A stretch of DNA of 64,000 nucleotides from Clostridiales bacterium (GTDB taxonomy: Bacteria > Bacillota > Clostridia > Saccharofermentanales > Saccharofermentanaceae). The stretch lies in NCBI GenBank assembly GCA_017617295.1, contig JAFZWN010000015.1, positions 22,906 through 86,905 on the forward strand. Direction: 5' to 3'. Position numbers and translations under genes: made by a program. Positions 37,953-46,502 of the stretch are shown here, one piece after another; positions within the stretch are counted from its first letter, which is position 1; every line of letters starts with the position of its first letter. Below the pieces are notes generated by a model. The model was not told the DNA's origin. It saw only the letters and a program-made list of their open reading frames with translations, and made no database searches.

Positions 37953-38533
37953 GGTTCTTCCTTGGAATATACGACTTTAAGTGAGCTTACTCCGCGGGCT
38001 TTGAGTTCGCGGCGCATCACTTTCGCGAGGGGACAGACTGAGGTTTTGTAGATGTCTTCTACTTCAAATCTTGTCGGATCGGTCTTGTTGCCGGCTCCCA
38101 TGCAGCTGATTATCTTTGTTCCGGTATCCCGGCACTTCGTTATCAGTTCGATCTTTCCGGTGACTGTGTCTATAGCATCGACCACATAATCGTAATCGGT
38201 GAAGTCGAACATAGAGGCTGTCTCGGGCAGGAAGAACGTATTATATACATTAACTGTGGCTTCGGGATTGATATCGAGGATCCGCTCGCGCGCGACCTCA
38301 GTCTTATAGCGGCCTATCGTACTGTGAAGTGCCACGATCTGCCTGTTTATGTTGGAAGGGGCGACCTTGTCGCTGTCTATGAGGTCGAGTGTACCTACGC
38401 CCGCTCTGGCCAGTGCCTCCACCGCGTGACCGCCTACTCCGCCGATGCCGAAGACTGCGACCCTGGATGAATTAAGCTTTCGTATGGCGTATTCGCCTAT
38501 GAGCCTGATGCTGCGCTCGTATTGTTCGTTCAT
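37853..38533 (-). CDS. tcdA: tRNA threonylcarbamoyladenosine dehydratase (TcdA/CsdL-like, ThiF fold)
   Basis: 226 residues. E1-like enzyme that cyclises t6A37 in tRNA to ct6A. The Rossmann motif FGIGGVGGHAVEALARAG, the activating-site segment DLIDSDKVAPSNINRQ and DAIDTVTGK are present. The C-terminal GSLPFVPSVAGLIMA is typical of the family. It is complete although it sits against the broken signal peptidase gene. The 200 bp upstream to the fba promoter contain inverted repeats but no recognised element. Confidence 0.88.
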   Translation of the reverse strand: MNEQYERSIRLIGEYAIRKLNSSRVAVFGIGGVGGHAVEALARAGVGTLDLIDSDKVAPSNINRQIVALHSTIGRYKTEVARERILDINPEATVNVYNTFFLPETASMFDFTDYDYVVDAIDTVTGKIELITKCRDTGTKIISCMGAGNKTDPTRFEVEDIYKTSVCPLAKVMRRELKARGVSSLKVVYSKEEPQKMNPPGSLPFVPSVAGLIMAREVVMDLISLP

Positions 38534-38735
38534 ATATCCTCCGCAGTGCGCCGATATGGCGGTTAGTTAAGGCTTATGAAAATCAGTTTGCCCGTATATC
38601 TTTTGCATGAGACGGCCGTCAGTTACTTTCAAACTGTGTAATCACGCACTTTACGGGCGTGCGGCCGTTTCCGGGCGGGATCTTCTGTCCTTTCTTTCAT
38701 ATCTTTTATCGCCCACATAATACCACAAACCCGTA

Positions 38736-38764
38736 TTGACTTCACAAAGTGCTGTAAGTAATAT
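38736..38764 (+). promoter_or_regulatory. Promoter of fba
   Basis: TTGACT at 38736 and TAATAT at 38759, spacing 17. The ~80-nt leader contains a possible hairpin of GTCCTTTCCG with CGGAAAGAC just upstream of the ribosome site. Confidence 0.75.
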
Positions 38765-38849
38765 ATTTACAGTAAATGAGCTGTCCTTTCCGCATGCCTG
38801 AAAACAGTCGGAAAGACAACCAAAAAATATCAGTAAGGAGACTTGTACT

Positions 38850-39818
38850 ATGCCATTAGTAACAACTACCGAAATGTTCAAGAAGGCTTATGACGGCGGT
38901 TATGCCATCGGTGCTTTCAACGTAAACAACATGGAGATCGTTCAGGGTATCACAGAAGCTGCCGGCGAACTCGAATCTCCCGTTATCCTTCAGGTTTCCA
39001 AGGGCGCCAGAGCCTATGCTAACCACACATATCTCGTAAAGCTCGTTGAGGCTGCTGTTATCGAGAACCCTCAGATCCCGATCGCTCTTCACCTTGACCA
39101 CGGTGATTCTTTCGAGCTTTGTAAGTCCTGCATCGACGGTGGTTTCACATCCGTCATGATCGACGCTTCCTCCAAGTCTTTCGAGGATAACATCGCTCTT
39201 ACAAAGCAGGTTGTTGAGTACGCTCACGCTCACGGCGTAGTTGTTGAGGCTGAGCTCGGTACTCTCGCAGGTATCGAGGATGAGGTAGTTGTAGAGGCCG
39301 GTAAGGAAGCTTACACACGTCCCGAGGAAGTTGAGGAGTTCGTAGACAGAACAGGTTGTGACTCCCTTGCTATCGCTATCGGTACATCCCACGGCGCTTA
39401 CAAGTTCACGGCTGCTCAGTGCACAAGAAACGCTGACGGTATCCTTGTTCCCCCGCCGCTGAGATTTGACGTTCTTGAAGAGTGCATCAAGAGACTTCCC
39501 GGTTTCCCGATCGTTCTTCACGGTTCTTCTTCCGTACCTCAGGAGTTCGTTAAGATGGTTAACGAGTTCGGCGGAAATATGCCTGATGCCGTAGGTATCC
39601 CTGAGGAGCAGCTCCGTAAGGCTGCTGAGCTTGCCGTATGTAAGATCAACATCGACTCCGATATCCGTCTTGCTATGACAGGTAACATCCGTAAGTACTT
39701 CGCTGAGCATCCCGATCACTTCGATCCCCGCCAGTACCTCAAGCCCGCTCGTCAGGCTGTTAAGGACATGGTTGCTCACAAGATCGTTAACGTTCTCGGT
39801 TCCGACCACAAGATCTGA
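38850..39818 (+). CDS. fba: Class II fructose-1,6-bisphosphate aldolase
   Basis: 322 residues. Glycolytic zinc aldolase. Key segments are FNVNNMEIVQGI, LHLDHGDSFELC (catalytic Asp and zinc His), EAELGTLAGIEDE, AIGTSHGAYKF and LHGSSSVPQE with later zinc and phosphate ligands. Codon choice is narrow, typical of a highly expressed gene, which also explains the long meaningless frames on the other strand. Confidence 0.96.
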   Translation: MPLVTTTEMFKKAYDGGYAIGAFNVNNMEIVQGITEAAGELESPVILQVSKGARAYANHTYLVKLVEAAVIENPQIPIALHLDHGDSFELCKSCIDGGFTSVMIDASSKSFEDNIALTKQVVEYAHAHGVVVEAELGTLAGIEDEVVVEAGKEAYTRPEEVEEFVDRTGCDSLAIAIGTSHGAYKFTAAQCTRNADGILVPPPLRFDVLEECIKRLPGFPIVLHGSSSVPQEFVKMVNEFGGNMPDAVGIPEEQLRKAAELAVCKINIDSDIRLAMTGNIRKYFAEHPDHFDPRQYLKPARQAVKDMVAHKIVNVLGSDHKI

Positions 39819-39847
39819 TAAGTACTTTATATACTTAGTCTTTTCGA

Positions 39848-39876
39848 AAGCTGCTCCTTCGGGGGCAGCTTTTTTG
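39848..39876 (+). terminator. Terminator after fba
   Basis: AAGCTGCTCC and GGGGCAGCTT pair around a TTCG tetraloop, followed by a T run. Confidence 0.92.
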
Positions 39877-39933
39877 TGCGTTTGTTTTATGGGGGAGAGG
39901 GCGATGGCCGCTTTCTTGAGCTTTTGCACCCCG

Positions 39934-40060
39934 CCGGCCGGCATAAGCAAATCGTATCAGATCCGCTCTGCCCGATGTCAAGGACTTAAAGCCGCGAGGT
40001 GGTGTCCTTCGGGCCTCCTTGACATCACAGCCGGATCTGTATAAAAGGTGATAAGCCGGC
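39934..40060. other. Structured intergenic element, possible dispersed repeat or ncRNA
   Basis: Nested inverted repeats are visible. CAGATCCG (39958-39965) pairs with CGGATCTG (40032-40039). Inside, GATGTCAAGGA (39974-39984) pairs with TCCTTGACATC (40016-40026). GCCGGC at each end could pair as an outer stem. AAGGAC in the inner left arm can alternatively pair with GTCCTT at 40004. TTGACA occurs in both arms in opposite orientation. No protein frame is convincing. Function unknown. Confidence 0.5.
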
Positions 40061-40127
40061 AGAGGACTTGTGATAATCATTTGACTTGCTCCGCGTACCG
40101 TTAGGCAGCATTATCTGTTGATAGCAG

Positions 40128-40319
40128 TGTATTCCAAAATGTTGAATATTTCGATTTGGCATACAATTATTGATTATGATGTATTCCATTCTCCGTGTAT
40201 TTTGCTTTTGGCATACGTTTTTTCAATTATTGTATTCCAGATCATTAATTTCAGAGTTTTGGCATACGATTTTATGTTATTTTGTATGCCAACTCATTGG
40301 ATTTTACTTTTTGGAATAC
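40128..40319 (+). repeat. Array 2: four 51-52-nt units of inverted GTATTCCA/TGGCATAC arms
   Basis: Left arms GTATTCCA start at 40129, 40181 and 40232, and GTATGCCA at 40284. Right arms TGGCATAC start at 40157, 40209 and 40260, and TGGAATAC at 40312. All four pairs enclose exactly 20 nt, with 15-16 nt between units and a pitch of 52, 51 and 52 nt. The fourth unit carries the reverse complements of both arms, so it is an inverted copy of the unit. Interiors are AT-rich and not conserved. The array lies 90 bp before the predicted nuclease gene. Confidence 0.9.
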
Positions 40320-40409
40320 AGAGCATTTTAGCGAAATCAAAAGAATGTTCACTTTTTGCTTATCGGAGAGTATTATTGTTTTATAACAAAAATGAGAGGA
40401 GGGTTTTCT

Positions 40410-41204
40410 ATGTCGATCAAGATTCTGAGAGAGGCTATTATAAAGCGTTGTGATCTGCTGTCGAAGTTTATTCCCGAATTGGAAAAGAAACTTATCGGAT
40501 TCCCTGAAGGCAGACTTAAAACGACCCGCAGAGGGGATGTTGTAAATTATTATCTTGTTAATTGTCCTGATGGTAATACCCGGATGCTGAAAAAGTCGGA
40601 ACATGGTATTGCAAAACAACTGGCACAAAAAGCATATTTTCAGAGAGTATTAAGAATTGCGGGTCAGGAGCAGGAGACACTTAAGGTTATTCTGACCAAG
40701 TTACCGGAAACAGTCATGGAGGATGTTTATGATCAGTTGCCGCAGGATAGAAAGGATCTTGTTAAGCCCATTGTTCTGCCTGATTCCGAGTTCTCCAAAA
40801 GATGGCAGGAGGAGCCTTATATCGGTAAGCTTATAGATGAGAATACTCCTTTCTTTGAGACTTTGAAAAAGGAAAGGGTAAGGTCAAAGTCTGAGCAGAT
40901 CATCGCAGACAGGCTATATTTAAATAATATTCCGTATAAATATGAGTGCCCGCTGAAACTTGGCAAGAAGACTGTTCATCCTGATTTTACGATCTTACGG
41001 ATGAGTGACAGAAAAGAGCTCTATTATGAGCATCTGGGGATGATGGATGATGAAGGTTATGCCAACAGGAATGTTAAGAAGGTGAATGAATATACGAAGA
41101 ACGGTTTTATGCCGGGGATAGATCTTTTTCTCAGTATGGAGACATCCAAAGTACCATTAGATACCGGGATCATTGACAGGATGATCAATGAGAGTTTCAG
41201 ATAG
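40410..41204 (+). CDS. Predicted PD-(D/E)XK-fold nuclease-like protein
   Basis: 264 residues from the ATG at 40410, which has a GAGGAGGG site. The N-terminal ~150 residues are helical and unrecognised. The C-terminal part shows a nuclease-like order: Glu in RSKSEQIIADRLYLNN, PD in KTVHPDFTIL, then ELYYEHLGMMDD with the final acidic residue, followed by an H rather than the classical K. This resembles Vsr/DUF559-like restriction-endonuclease folds. Base composition is AT-richer than its neighbours, which hints at transfer. It stands alone, downstream of the repeat array. Activity is not proven. Confidence 0.55.
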   Translation: MSIKILREAIIKRCDLLSKFIPELEKKLIGFPEGRLKTTRRGDVVNYYLVNCPDGNTRMLKKSEHGIAKQLAQKAYFQRVLRIAGQEQETLKVILTKLPETVMEDVYDQLPQDRKDLVKPIVLPDSEFSKRWQEEPYIGKLIDENTPFFETLKKERVRSKSEQIIADRLYLNNIPYKYECPLKLGKKTVHPDFTILRMSDRKELYYEHLGMMDDEGYANRNVKKVNEYTKNGFMPGIDLFLSMETSKVPLDTGIIDRMINESFR

Positions 41205-41325
41205 TACGTAATGATATGGCGATAACCGTATCAACCATAAATGAGGTTTTTTCGGAAAAATATGTTAATATATTTGCGACCTTAGTCTGTCGATTGCGTC
41301 ATTAATTGTGAAAGGAGAAACCGGA

Positions 41326-41895
41326 TTGGAAGATTCCATGATCGTGGAATTATACTGGCAGCGCGATGAAGCAGCCATCTCGGAGACATCGAACAAGTAC
41401 GAGCGGTACCTTGTCAGTGTTGCCAATAATATCCTGCATGATCTGGAAGACAGCATGGAAACTGTCAACGAGACCTATCTTCATGCGTGGAATGCTATGC
41501 CGCCGCACAGACCTGATATACTGTCGGCTTTCCTGGCTAAAATAACCAGAAGGCTTTCCATCGATTCGTGGAGAAAGAAGACTGCTGACAAGAGAGGCGG
41601 CGGAGAATATGCGATGTCGCTTCAGGAGCTCGAGGAGAGCGGTTTTGAACCGAGCATCGAAGCAACTTTCGAGTCGGAGTCGGAAGCAGAGGATCTGGGT
41701 AAGCTCATAAGCGCTTTCCTGAAGACCTGCAAAAAGGATAACAGAGTCGTTTTTGTACTTCGTTACTTCAACTCGTGTTCAGTGGAAGAGATCTGCAATA
41801 AGACCGGTTTTTCCGTTTCAAAAGTCAAGAGCATCCTGATGAGGATGAGGAACGGATTGAAAGACTATCTTGAAAAAGAGGGCTATGAGAGATGA
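41326..41895 (+). CDS. ECF-type RNA polymerase sigma factor
   Basis: 189 residues from a TTG at 41326, which has AAGGAG at 8 nt; a GTG at 41308 is possible. Region 2 is present (NKYERYLVSVANNILHDLED, AFLAKITRRLSIDSWRKK). Region 4 helix-turn-helix reads VFVLRYFNSCSVEEICNKTG followed by FSVSKVKSILMRMRNGLK. Region 3 is missing, as in ECF sigmas. It overlaps the next gene by 4 bp, which supports a sigma/anti-sigma pair. Confidence 0.9.
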   Translation: MEDSMIVELYWQRDEAAISETSNKYERYLVSVANNILHDLEDSMETVNETYLHAWNAMPPHRPDILSAFLAKITRRLSIDSWRKKTADKRGGGEYAMSLQELEESGFEPSIEATFESESEAEDLGKLISAFLKTCKKDNRVVFVLRYFNSCSVEEICNKTGFSVSKVKSILMRMRNGLKDYLEKEGYER

Positions 41896-42521
41896 AAGCG
41901 CGTGATATTTCAGATGCATTGAATTATTTGGATGACGACCTTATCGCTGAGGCCGCAGCCTTCGATGCGCGCGGCAAGAAGAAGGCCAAGGTCACGATGA
42001 TCAGGATAGGTGCGTTTGCTGCGGCTGCAGCAGCACTGGTATTAGGCTATGTCCTGATCAGTACGCTGGGAAGCTCAAGTTCATCTAGGAGCGAGACAGG
42101 AACCAAAGCCCCTGCTATCGATGCTAATTACGCAGCGGGAACGGTCGCGGAGATCATGGCTGAGGATGCTGACGGAGACGACAGAGCTTATTCTTATTAT
42201 TCCTCCGATGTGCTCGCTGGTGGCGACCGCGAATTTGATATCGCTTTCGAGACGACCGGCTATGCGCTGGAGGGCGGGGAAGAAAATGCCGACGATGCTC
42301 CTGAAGGTCCCGAATCTTATTTCGTTATTGAGGATTATGAGTTTAGTTTCAACGATATCCTGTATGTGACGTCCTTTGAAGAGGCGGATCCCGATCGTGT
42401 CGGAGATCTTCTCTGTCAGAGCGGGACTGATGAGGATATATATGCTGACCTCGAGGATGAAGACGGTGTGATCATTGAACTTGGCGGTGCCCTCTATTAC
42501 GCGTCCGAGAAGGAAGAATAA
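41892..42521 (+). CDS. Putative membrane-anchored anti-sigma factor
   Basis: 209 residues. A short cytoplasmic N-terminus (ISDALNYLDDDLIAEAAAFD) resembles the sigma-binding part of anti-sigma proteins seen after ECF genes in Clostridia. One transmembrane helix (AFAAAAAALVLGYVLISTLG) and an acidic extracellular domain of unknown fold follow. The role is inferred from the ATGA overlap with the sigma gene and the topology. Confidence 0.65.
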   Translation: MKARDISDALNYLDDDLIAEAAAFDARGKKKAKVTMIRIGAFAAAAAALVLGYVLISTLGSSSSSRSETGTKAPAIDANYAAGTVAEIMAEDADGDDRAYSYYSSDVLAGGDREFDIAFETTGYALEGGEENADDAPEGPESYFVIEDYEFSFNDILYVTSFEEADPDRVGDLLCQSGTDEDIYADLEDEDGVIIELGGALYYASEKEE

Positions 42522-42527
42522 AGAGCA

Positions 42528-43313
42528 GTGGAATATTATCCCAATTATTATCCTTCTTTCAGATGCATCGCGGATAAGTGTTTTCATTCGTGCTGCAGGG
42601 GCTGGGAGATCGATGTTGATGAGGCTTCGCTTAAGCGTTACGGGGATCATCCCGATATAATCAGATATATTAAGGACGGTTGCTTTATCCTTGACGATAA
42701 AGAGAACTGTCCTTTTCTTCGTGAGGACGGACTGTGCCGTATGATACTTCGATACGGAGAAGATATGCTCTGCGATATCTGTAAGGATCATCCCAGATTC
42801 CGGAATTATCGCGGAGACGATGTCTATACAGGCCTGGGGCTCTGCTGCGAAGCTGCAGCAAGTCTTATCCTCGATCAGGAGGAGCCGTTTGCTCTTGTCC
42901 CGGGGAAAAAGCTCGGCGAGGTCTTTAAACTGATCGAAGAAAAAAGGGACGATATCCTTTCGGTAATTGACAGGTTCTCGCCCGTTACCTTAAGTCCGAG
43001 CGAGAGGGCGGAGCTTTTCCTTTCTCTTGAGAGGCTCGATCCGGAGTGGGATAAGATGCTCTTAAAGATCACAGACGATAACGGGGAGACCTCATGTGAT
43101 GCGGTGACTTCAAGAAGGCTTTCAAACTTTGCCTCATATATCCTTTTCAGGCACGGAGAAGATAAGATCAGGTTCGCAGGTGAATGTACTCTGCTTATAT
43201 ATGATCTATACCGAGCAGGCTATGAGATCGCTGAGGCAGCCCGCATGTTCTCCTGCGAAGTGGAGTATTCCGACATCAATCCGCGTATCCTTTTGAACAG
43301 ATTTGAAGAATGA
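42528..43313 (+). CDS. FliB-like cysteine-cluster protein (flagellin lysine methylase family)
   Basis: 261 residues from a GTG. The N-terminal region has the FliB-type cysteine pattern (CIADKCFHSCCRGWEIDVDE, then CPFLREDGLCRM and LCDICKDHPR), thought to bind an iron-sulfur cluster. FliB methylates lysines of flagellin in Salmonella. Many clostridial homologues occur without flagellar genes, and none are seen in this window, so the substrate is open. Confidence 0.8.
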   Translation: MEYYPNYYPSFRCIADKCFHSCCRGWEIDVDEASLKRYGDHPDIIRYIKDGCFILDDKENCPFLREDGLCRMILRYGEDMLCDICKDHPRFRNYRGDDVYTGLGLCCEAAASLILDQEEPFALVPGKKLGEVFKLIEEKRDDILSVIDRFSPVTLSPSERAELFLSLERLDPEWDKMLLKITDDNGETSCDAVTSRRLSNFASYILFRHGEDKIRFAGECTLLIYDLYRAGYEIAEAARMFSCEVEYSDINPRILLNRFEE

Positions 43314-43321
43314 TTTATAAT
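43293..43321 (+). promoter_or_regulatory. Promoter giving a probably leaderless mRNA for the YgjP-like gene
   Basis: TTGAAC at 43293 and a perfect TATAAT at 43316, spacing 17. The -10 box ends 8 nt before the ATG at 43330, so the predicted start of transcription coincides with the start codon. No ribosome site is present. Confidence 0.6.
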
Positions 43322-43329
43322 GTTACTCT

Positions 43330-44037
43330 ATGCTTAGAGTGGTATCCGCAAACGGAAAGCAGATCACATATGAACTTACCCGTAAAAGGGTCAAGAACAT
43401 AAACCTTCGTGTAAGGCGCGACGGTACTGTGGCCGTGTCCTGTAATACGAGGGTCAGCGTAACTGAAGTTGACAGGTTCGTGGCGGGAAATGCCGTGTTT
43501 ATCGAGCAGGCGGTTATTAAGGTGTCTGAAAGGATAGCCAACAGTTCCCGCCCGTCTGAATACAGGGACGGAGATATTGTAAAGGTGTTCGGGGAGGAAA
43601 TGCCGGTCAGGATCGCCTTTGACAGAAAAAACAGCGTTGTCCCTCTCCCTGACTCTATAATCGTAAATGTAAGAGATGTCTGTGATCCCCGCATGATATT
43701 CAGGACCTATGAGAGCTGGCGGCGTAAGACGTTGCAGGAAGAGATATTGCGTTTGTGCAGATTATACTATCCCTTTTTTGAGCAACTCGGAGTAAAATGG
43801 CCTGTGGAGATAAGGTTCCGCTCGATGAAGTCGAGATGGGGTTCCTGTATGCCGTCGAAAGGGATAGTGACATTTAACTATAATCTTTTCGAAGCTCCGA
43901 AAGAGGCCGCCTCATATGTCGTCGTTCATGAGTTCGCGCATTTCCTGAAGGCCGATCATTCGGCAGCGTTTTATAAGATAGTGGGATCCGTTCTTCCGGA
44001 TTACAAATATAGACGGAGTCTGTTACGTGAGTATTAA
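43330..44037 (+). CDS. YgjP-like (M48-type) zinc metallopeptidase domain protein
   Basis: 235 residues. The zinc motif VVHEFAHFLKADHS (HExxH with a downstream His) and the preceding MKSRWGSCMPSKGIVTFNYN are the signature of the YgjP/DUF45 family. Cellular role is poorly known, and the family is related to SprT/WSS1-type proteases. It overlaps the next gene by 11 bp. Confidence 0.9.
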   Translation: MLRVVSANGKQITYELTRKRVKNINLRVRRDGTVAVSCNTRVSVTEVDRFVAGNAVFIEQAVIKVSERIANSSRPSEYRDGDIVKVFGEEMPVRIAFDRKNSVVPLPDSIIVNVRDVCDPRMIFRTYESWRRKTLQEEILRLCRLYYPFFEQLGVKWPVEIRFRSMKSRWGSCMPSKGIVTFNYNLFEAPKEAASYVVVHEFAHFLKADHSAAFYKIVGSVLPDYKYRRSLLREY

Positions 44038-45934
44038 ACTGGAGTTTAAGAGCAGGAAGGATAAGGTAAGGGTTTGCCTGATGGGCATAGCGACTCTTGC
44101 CGGCATCATCATGTCGATCGTTCTGTTTCCGGAGCTTCTCTGGGTATATCTCGTTTTTGGTACCGGAAGTATATTTACCATCGAATACAGATTCAAGCAC
44201 ACATGGCCGCTGGATATTGCGTTCCCTGCGCTCTCGGCTTTGACGACCTTATATATAGATCATCTTATAAGCATGATAGGGAAGAGCTATTTTTCTGATG
44301 TGCATTCGATCATTAAATACCTTATAGATAAAGGTTTCATGAAGGTCGAGATCGAGATCGTATTCGTAATAAGTCTTTACTGGATCCTTCGGGTATGCTG
44401 CGTTCCGAAGAAAGTGGCGGCTTTTGTTTGCCCGATACCAATGCTCTTTTTGTCAGTAACAAACTACTATGTATATTCCTTCAGAGGATCGATACTTATC
44501 CCGACGGATATCTTTGCAGCCAAGACTGCGGCCAATGTTGTATCGAACTACCATTTCCCGATCTATACTCCTCTTGCCACGGCGGTCATTCCTTTTATAC
44601 TGCTAATAGTGTCTTTCGGACATTTTAAGATCACGAATCCCCGGGAGAAGTGGTATATAAGAGAGATAATGTGTGCGTTCCTGGCATTCTTTTCCATTTT
44701 GTTCGGATATGTCTTCTTTACTGAGGTCATGTGTATAATGCCCGGTTATTCATTTAACTATATGGGTACAGCCATGAACGGATATATAAGCAATTTCTTC
44801 CTTCTTGCCAGGGATTCCAGGGTAAAGGTCCCTACCAGATATGCCGAATACAGGGAACGGTTTGAAGAAATGTCAGTCGAGGCGGATTCTGCTCCTGAAG
44901 ATACTCCCAATATCCTGGTTATCATGAACGAGTCGTACTGTGATACATCGATCTATCAGGATCTGTGGAGCGATTACTACGATCCTGATCCTTTCCTGGA
45001 TTCACTTGATACGGGAACTGCCTTTTCTTCGGTGTTCGGAGGACAGACGCCTAATTCCGAGTTTTCCTTCCTGACGGGTCTTCCTACGGCTTTTCTGCCT
45101 GACGGTACAACCCCGTATTCGATGTATATCGACAGCGATGAGTATTCTCTGGCGAGATACCTTAAGCAGTTCGGGTACAATACATGTGCGATGCATCCTT
45201 TCCTTCCCACCGGCTGGGAGAGGGACCGTGTATATCCGATGCTCGGGTTTGATGAGTTCCTGTCACTTGATGATTATGATCCTTCGGAAGACGATCTGGT
45301 GAGAGACTATATTTCCGACCGTTATGCATATGATTATGCAGTAGATTATATCGAAGCTCAGCCTGATGGTACTCCTTCGTTCGTTTTCCTGGTAACCATG
45401 CAGAATCACGGCGGTTATGATCTGGACGAGAGGCTTTACGATCATCCTATGCTTCACAGCGCGGATACCGGAGATATAGATGAATTCGCCACGACTTATT
45501 TCGCTCTGATCAATGAGAGCGATAAAGCACTGGAGCATCTCTTTGAGAGATTGTCAGAATCAGAAGAGAGATATATCGTTCTGATGTTTGGAGATCATCA
45601 GCCGCAGACCGGGATACAGGTCGACCTGGAGCCCGGCGGAAGCGGATGGGAGGTTCCGTATGTCATATGGGCTAATTATCCTGTTTCTTACACGCAGGAT
45701 CATGAATTGACAAGTCTTAACTACCTGTCGCTCGATCTTCTGGAGGCAGCTGATCTCCCGTTGTCCGAATACTACAGATATCTGGAATCTATCAGATCCG
45801 AGGTCCCGGCACTTAATTCCTCTGGATTCTATTATGAGGGCGCATGGCATCCGATAATGGAGGCGAACGGGCTCAGACCTATGGATGCGTACAGGAGCCT
45901 TCAGTACTACTACCTGTTTGAGGATAATTGCTGA
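44027..45934 (+). CDS. LTA-synthase-like sulfatase family membrane protein (first copy)
   Basis: 635 residues. About five transmembrane helices occupy residues ~15-240, followed by an extracellular sulfatase-fold domain. PNILVIMNESYCDTSIY carries the metal-site Glu. TPNSEFSFLTGLPTAF, MHPFLPTGWERDRVYPMLGF, LVTMQNHGGYD and VLMFGDHQPQ are also seen. The family transfers glycerol phosphate, or similar groups, from phosphatidylglycerol to cell-surface polymers. The active-site Thr of true LtaS is replaced by an N-S-E segment here, so the exact reaction is uncertain. A paralogue lies at 47.6 kb. Confidence 0.85.
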   Translation: MSIKLEFKSRKDKVRVCLMGIATLAGIIMSIVLFPELLWVYLVFGTGSIFTIEYRFKHTWPLDIAFPALSALTTLYIDHLISMIGKSYFSDVHSIIKYLIDKGFMKVEIEIVFVISLYWILRVCCVPKKVAAFVCPIPMLFLSVTNYYVYSFRGSILIPTDIFAAKTAANVVSNYHFPIYTPLATAVIPFILLIVSFGHFKITNPREKWYIREIMCAFLAFFSILFGYVFFTEVMCIMPGYSFNYMGTAMNGYISNFFLLARDSRVKVPTRYAEYRERFEEMSVEADSAPEDTPNILVIMNESYCDTSIYQDLWSDYYDPDPFLDSLDTGTAFSSVFGGQTPNSEFSFLTGLPTAFLPDGTTPYSMYIDSDEYSLARYLKQFGYNTCAMHPFLPTGWERDRVYPMLGFDEFLSLDDYDPSEDDLVRDYISDRYAYDYAVDYIEAQPDGTPSFVFLVTMQNHGGYDLDERLYDHPMLHSADTGDIDEFATTYFALINESDKALEHLFERLSESEERYIVLMFGDHQPQTGIQVDLEPGGSGWEVPYVIWANYPVSYTQDHELTSLNYLSLDLLEAADLPLSEYYRYLESIRSEVPALNSSGFYYEGAWHPIMEANGLRPMDAYRSLQYYYLFEDNC

Positions 45935-45941
45935 TCCTGTC

Positions 45942-46499
45942 TTAGATAAAGACAAATGTATAAAGGATCACGCACCCGAGAAGCAGGGTAAGTATTATGG
46001 CAAGCGCTACCGCCCATTTGCGGTTGCCCAGTAAAAGATTTAAGCTTTCCGATATGGTAAATACGGCAAGAGCCTGGAACAATGCTATTCGTATGGCTCC
46101 CTGATTGGAACTCTTCTGGAGTTCGATATGTTCATCGAGATGCTCCGAATATTCATAATAGATGATAAGATTACGTTCTTCGGAGAATACGGTCAGGGGA
46201 ACATGATCCAGTGTCGCCGTGATCTCACCGGACTCCTCGTCGGTAATAGCGACATTTGCAAAATAAACGTCGTCTTCAGAAGTGATCGCAGTTATCGAGA
46301 CCTTATCGTCAGGAGAAAGAGTCGTTTCCTCATCGTACACGTATTCTTGCGATACGGTGAACTGCCGGTCCCGGAGAAAATTGGATTCGTATTGACGGTT
46401 GTCTCTCAAACCGAAAAATACAAATATAAAAGAAAAGGCTGCGCACAAAAATGCACAGCCCAGTGAAACCGCATTAAATCTGTCTTTCAGACCGTCCAT
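45942..46499 (-). CDS. Membrane protein of unknown function
   Basis: 185 residues. One N-terminal helix (SLGCAFLCAAFSFIFVFFGL), an acidic extracytoplasmic stretch of ~100 residues and two C-terminal helices (ALFQALAVFTISESLNLL and WAVALAIILTLLLGCVILYT). It starts 3 bp after ddh on the minus strand. I recognise no family. Confidence 0.6.
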   Translation of the reverse strand: MDGLKDRFNAVSLGCAFLCAAFSFIFVFFGLRDNRQYESNFLRDRQFTVSQEYVYDEETTLSPDDKVSITAITSEDDVYFANVAITDEESGEITATLDHVPLTVFSEERNLIIYYEYSEHLDEHIELQKSSNQGAIRIALFQALAVFTISESLNLLLGNRKWAVALAIILTLLLGCVILYTFVFI

Positions 46500-46502
46500 G
46501 GA

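Noticed and set aside
37694..37984. 96-residue plus-strand frame starting GTG at 37694
   Set aside because: The frame one base out encodes a recognisable signal peptidase anchor, while this one is rich in Arg/Ser/Gln and has no meaning.
38534..38735. Riboswitch in the leader of tcdA or fba
   Set aside because: Inverted repeats are visible, but no known riboswitch core was recognised and the fba promoter lies downstream of most of them.
38856..39950. 364-residue frame antisense to fba
   Set aside because: Same cause: codon bias of fba leaves the opposite strand open. The frame also runs through the fba terminator.
39835..40080. 81-residue minus-strand frame across the structured element
   Set aside because: No ribosome site or domain. 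The sequence is better explained by inverted repeats.
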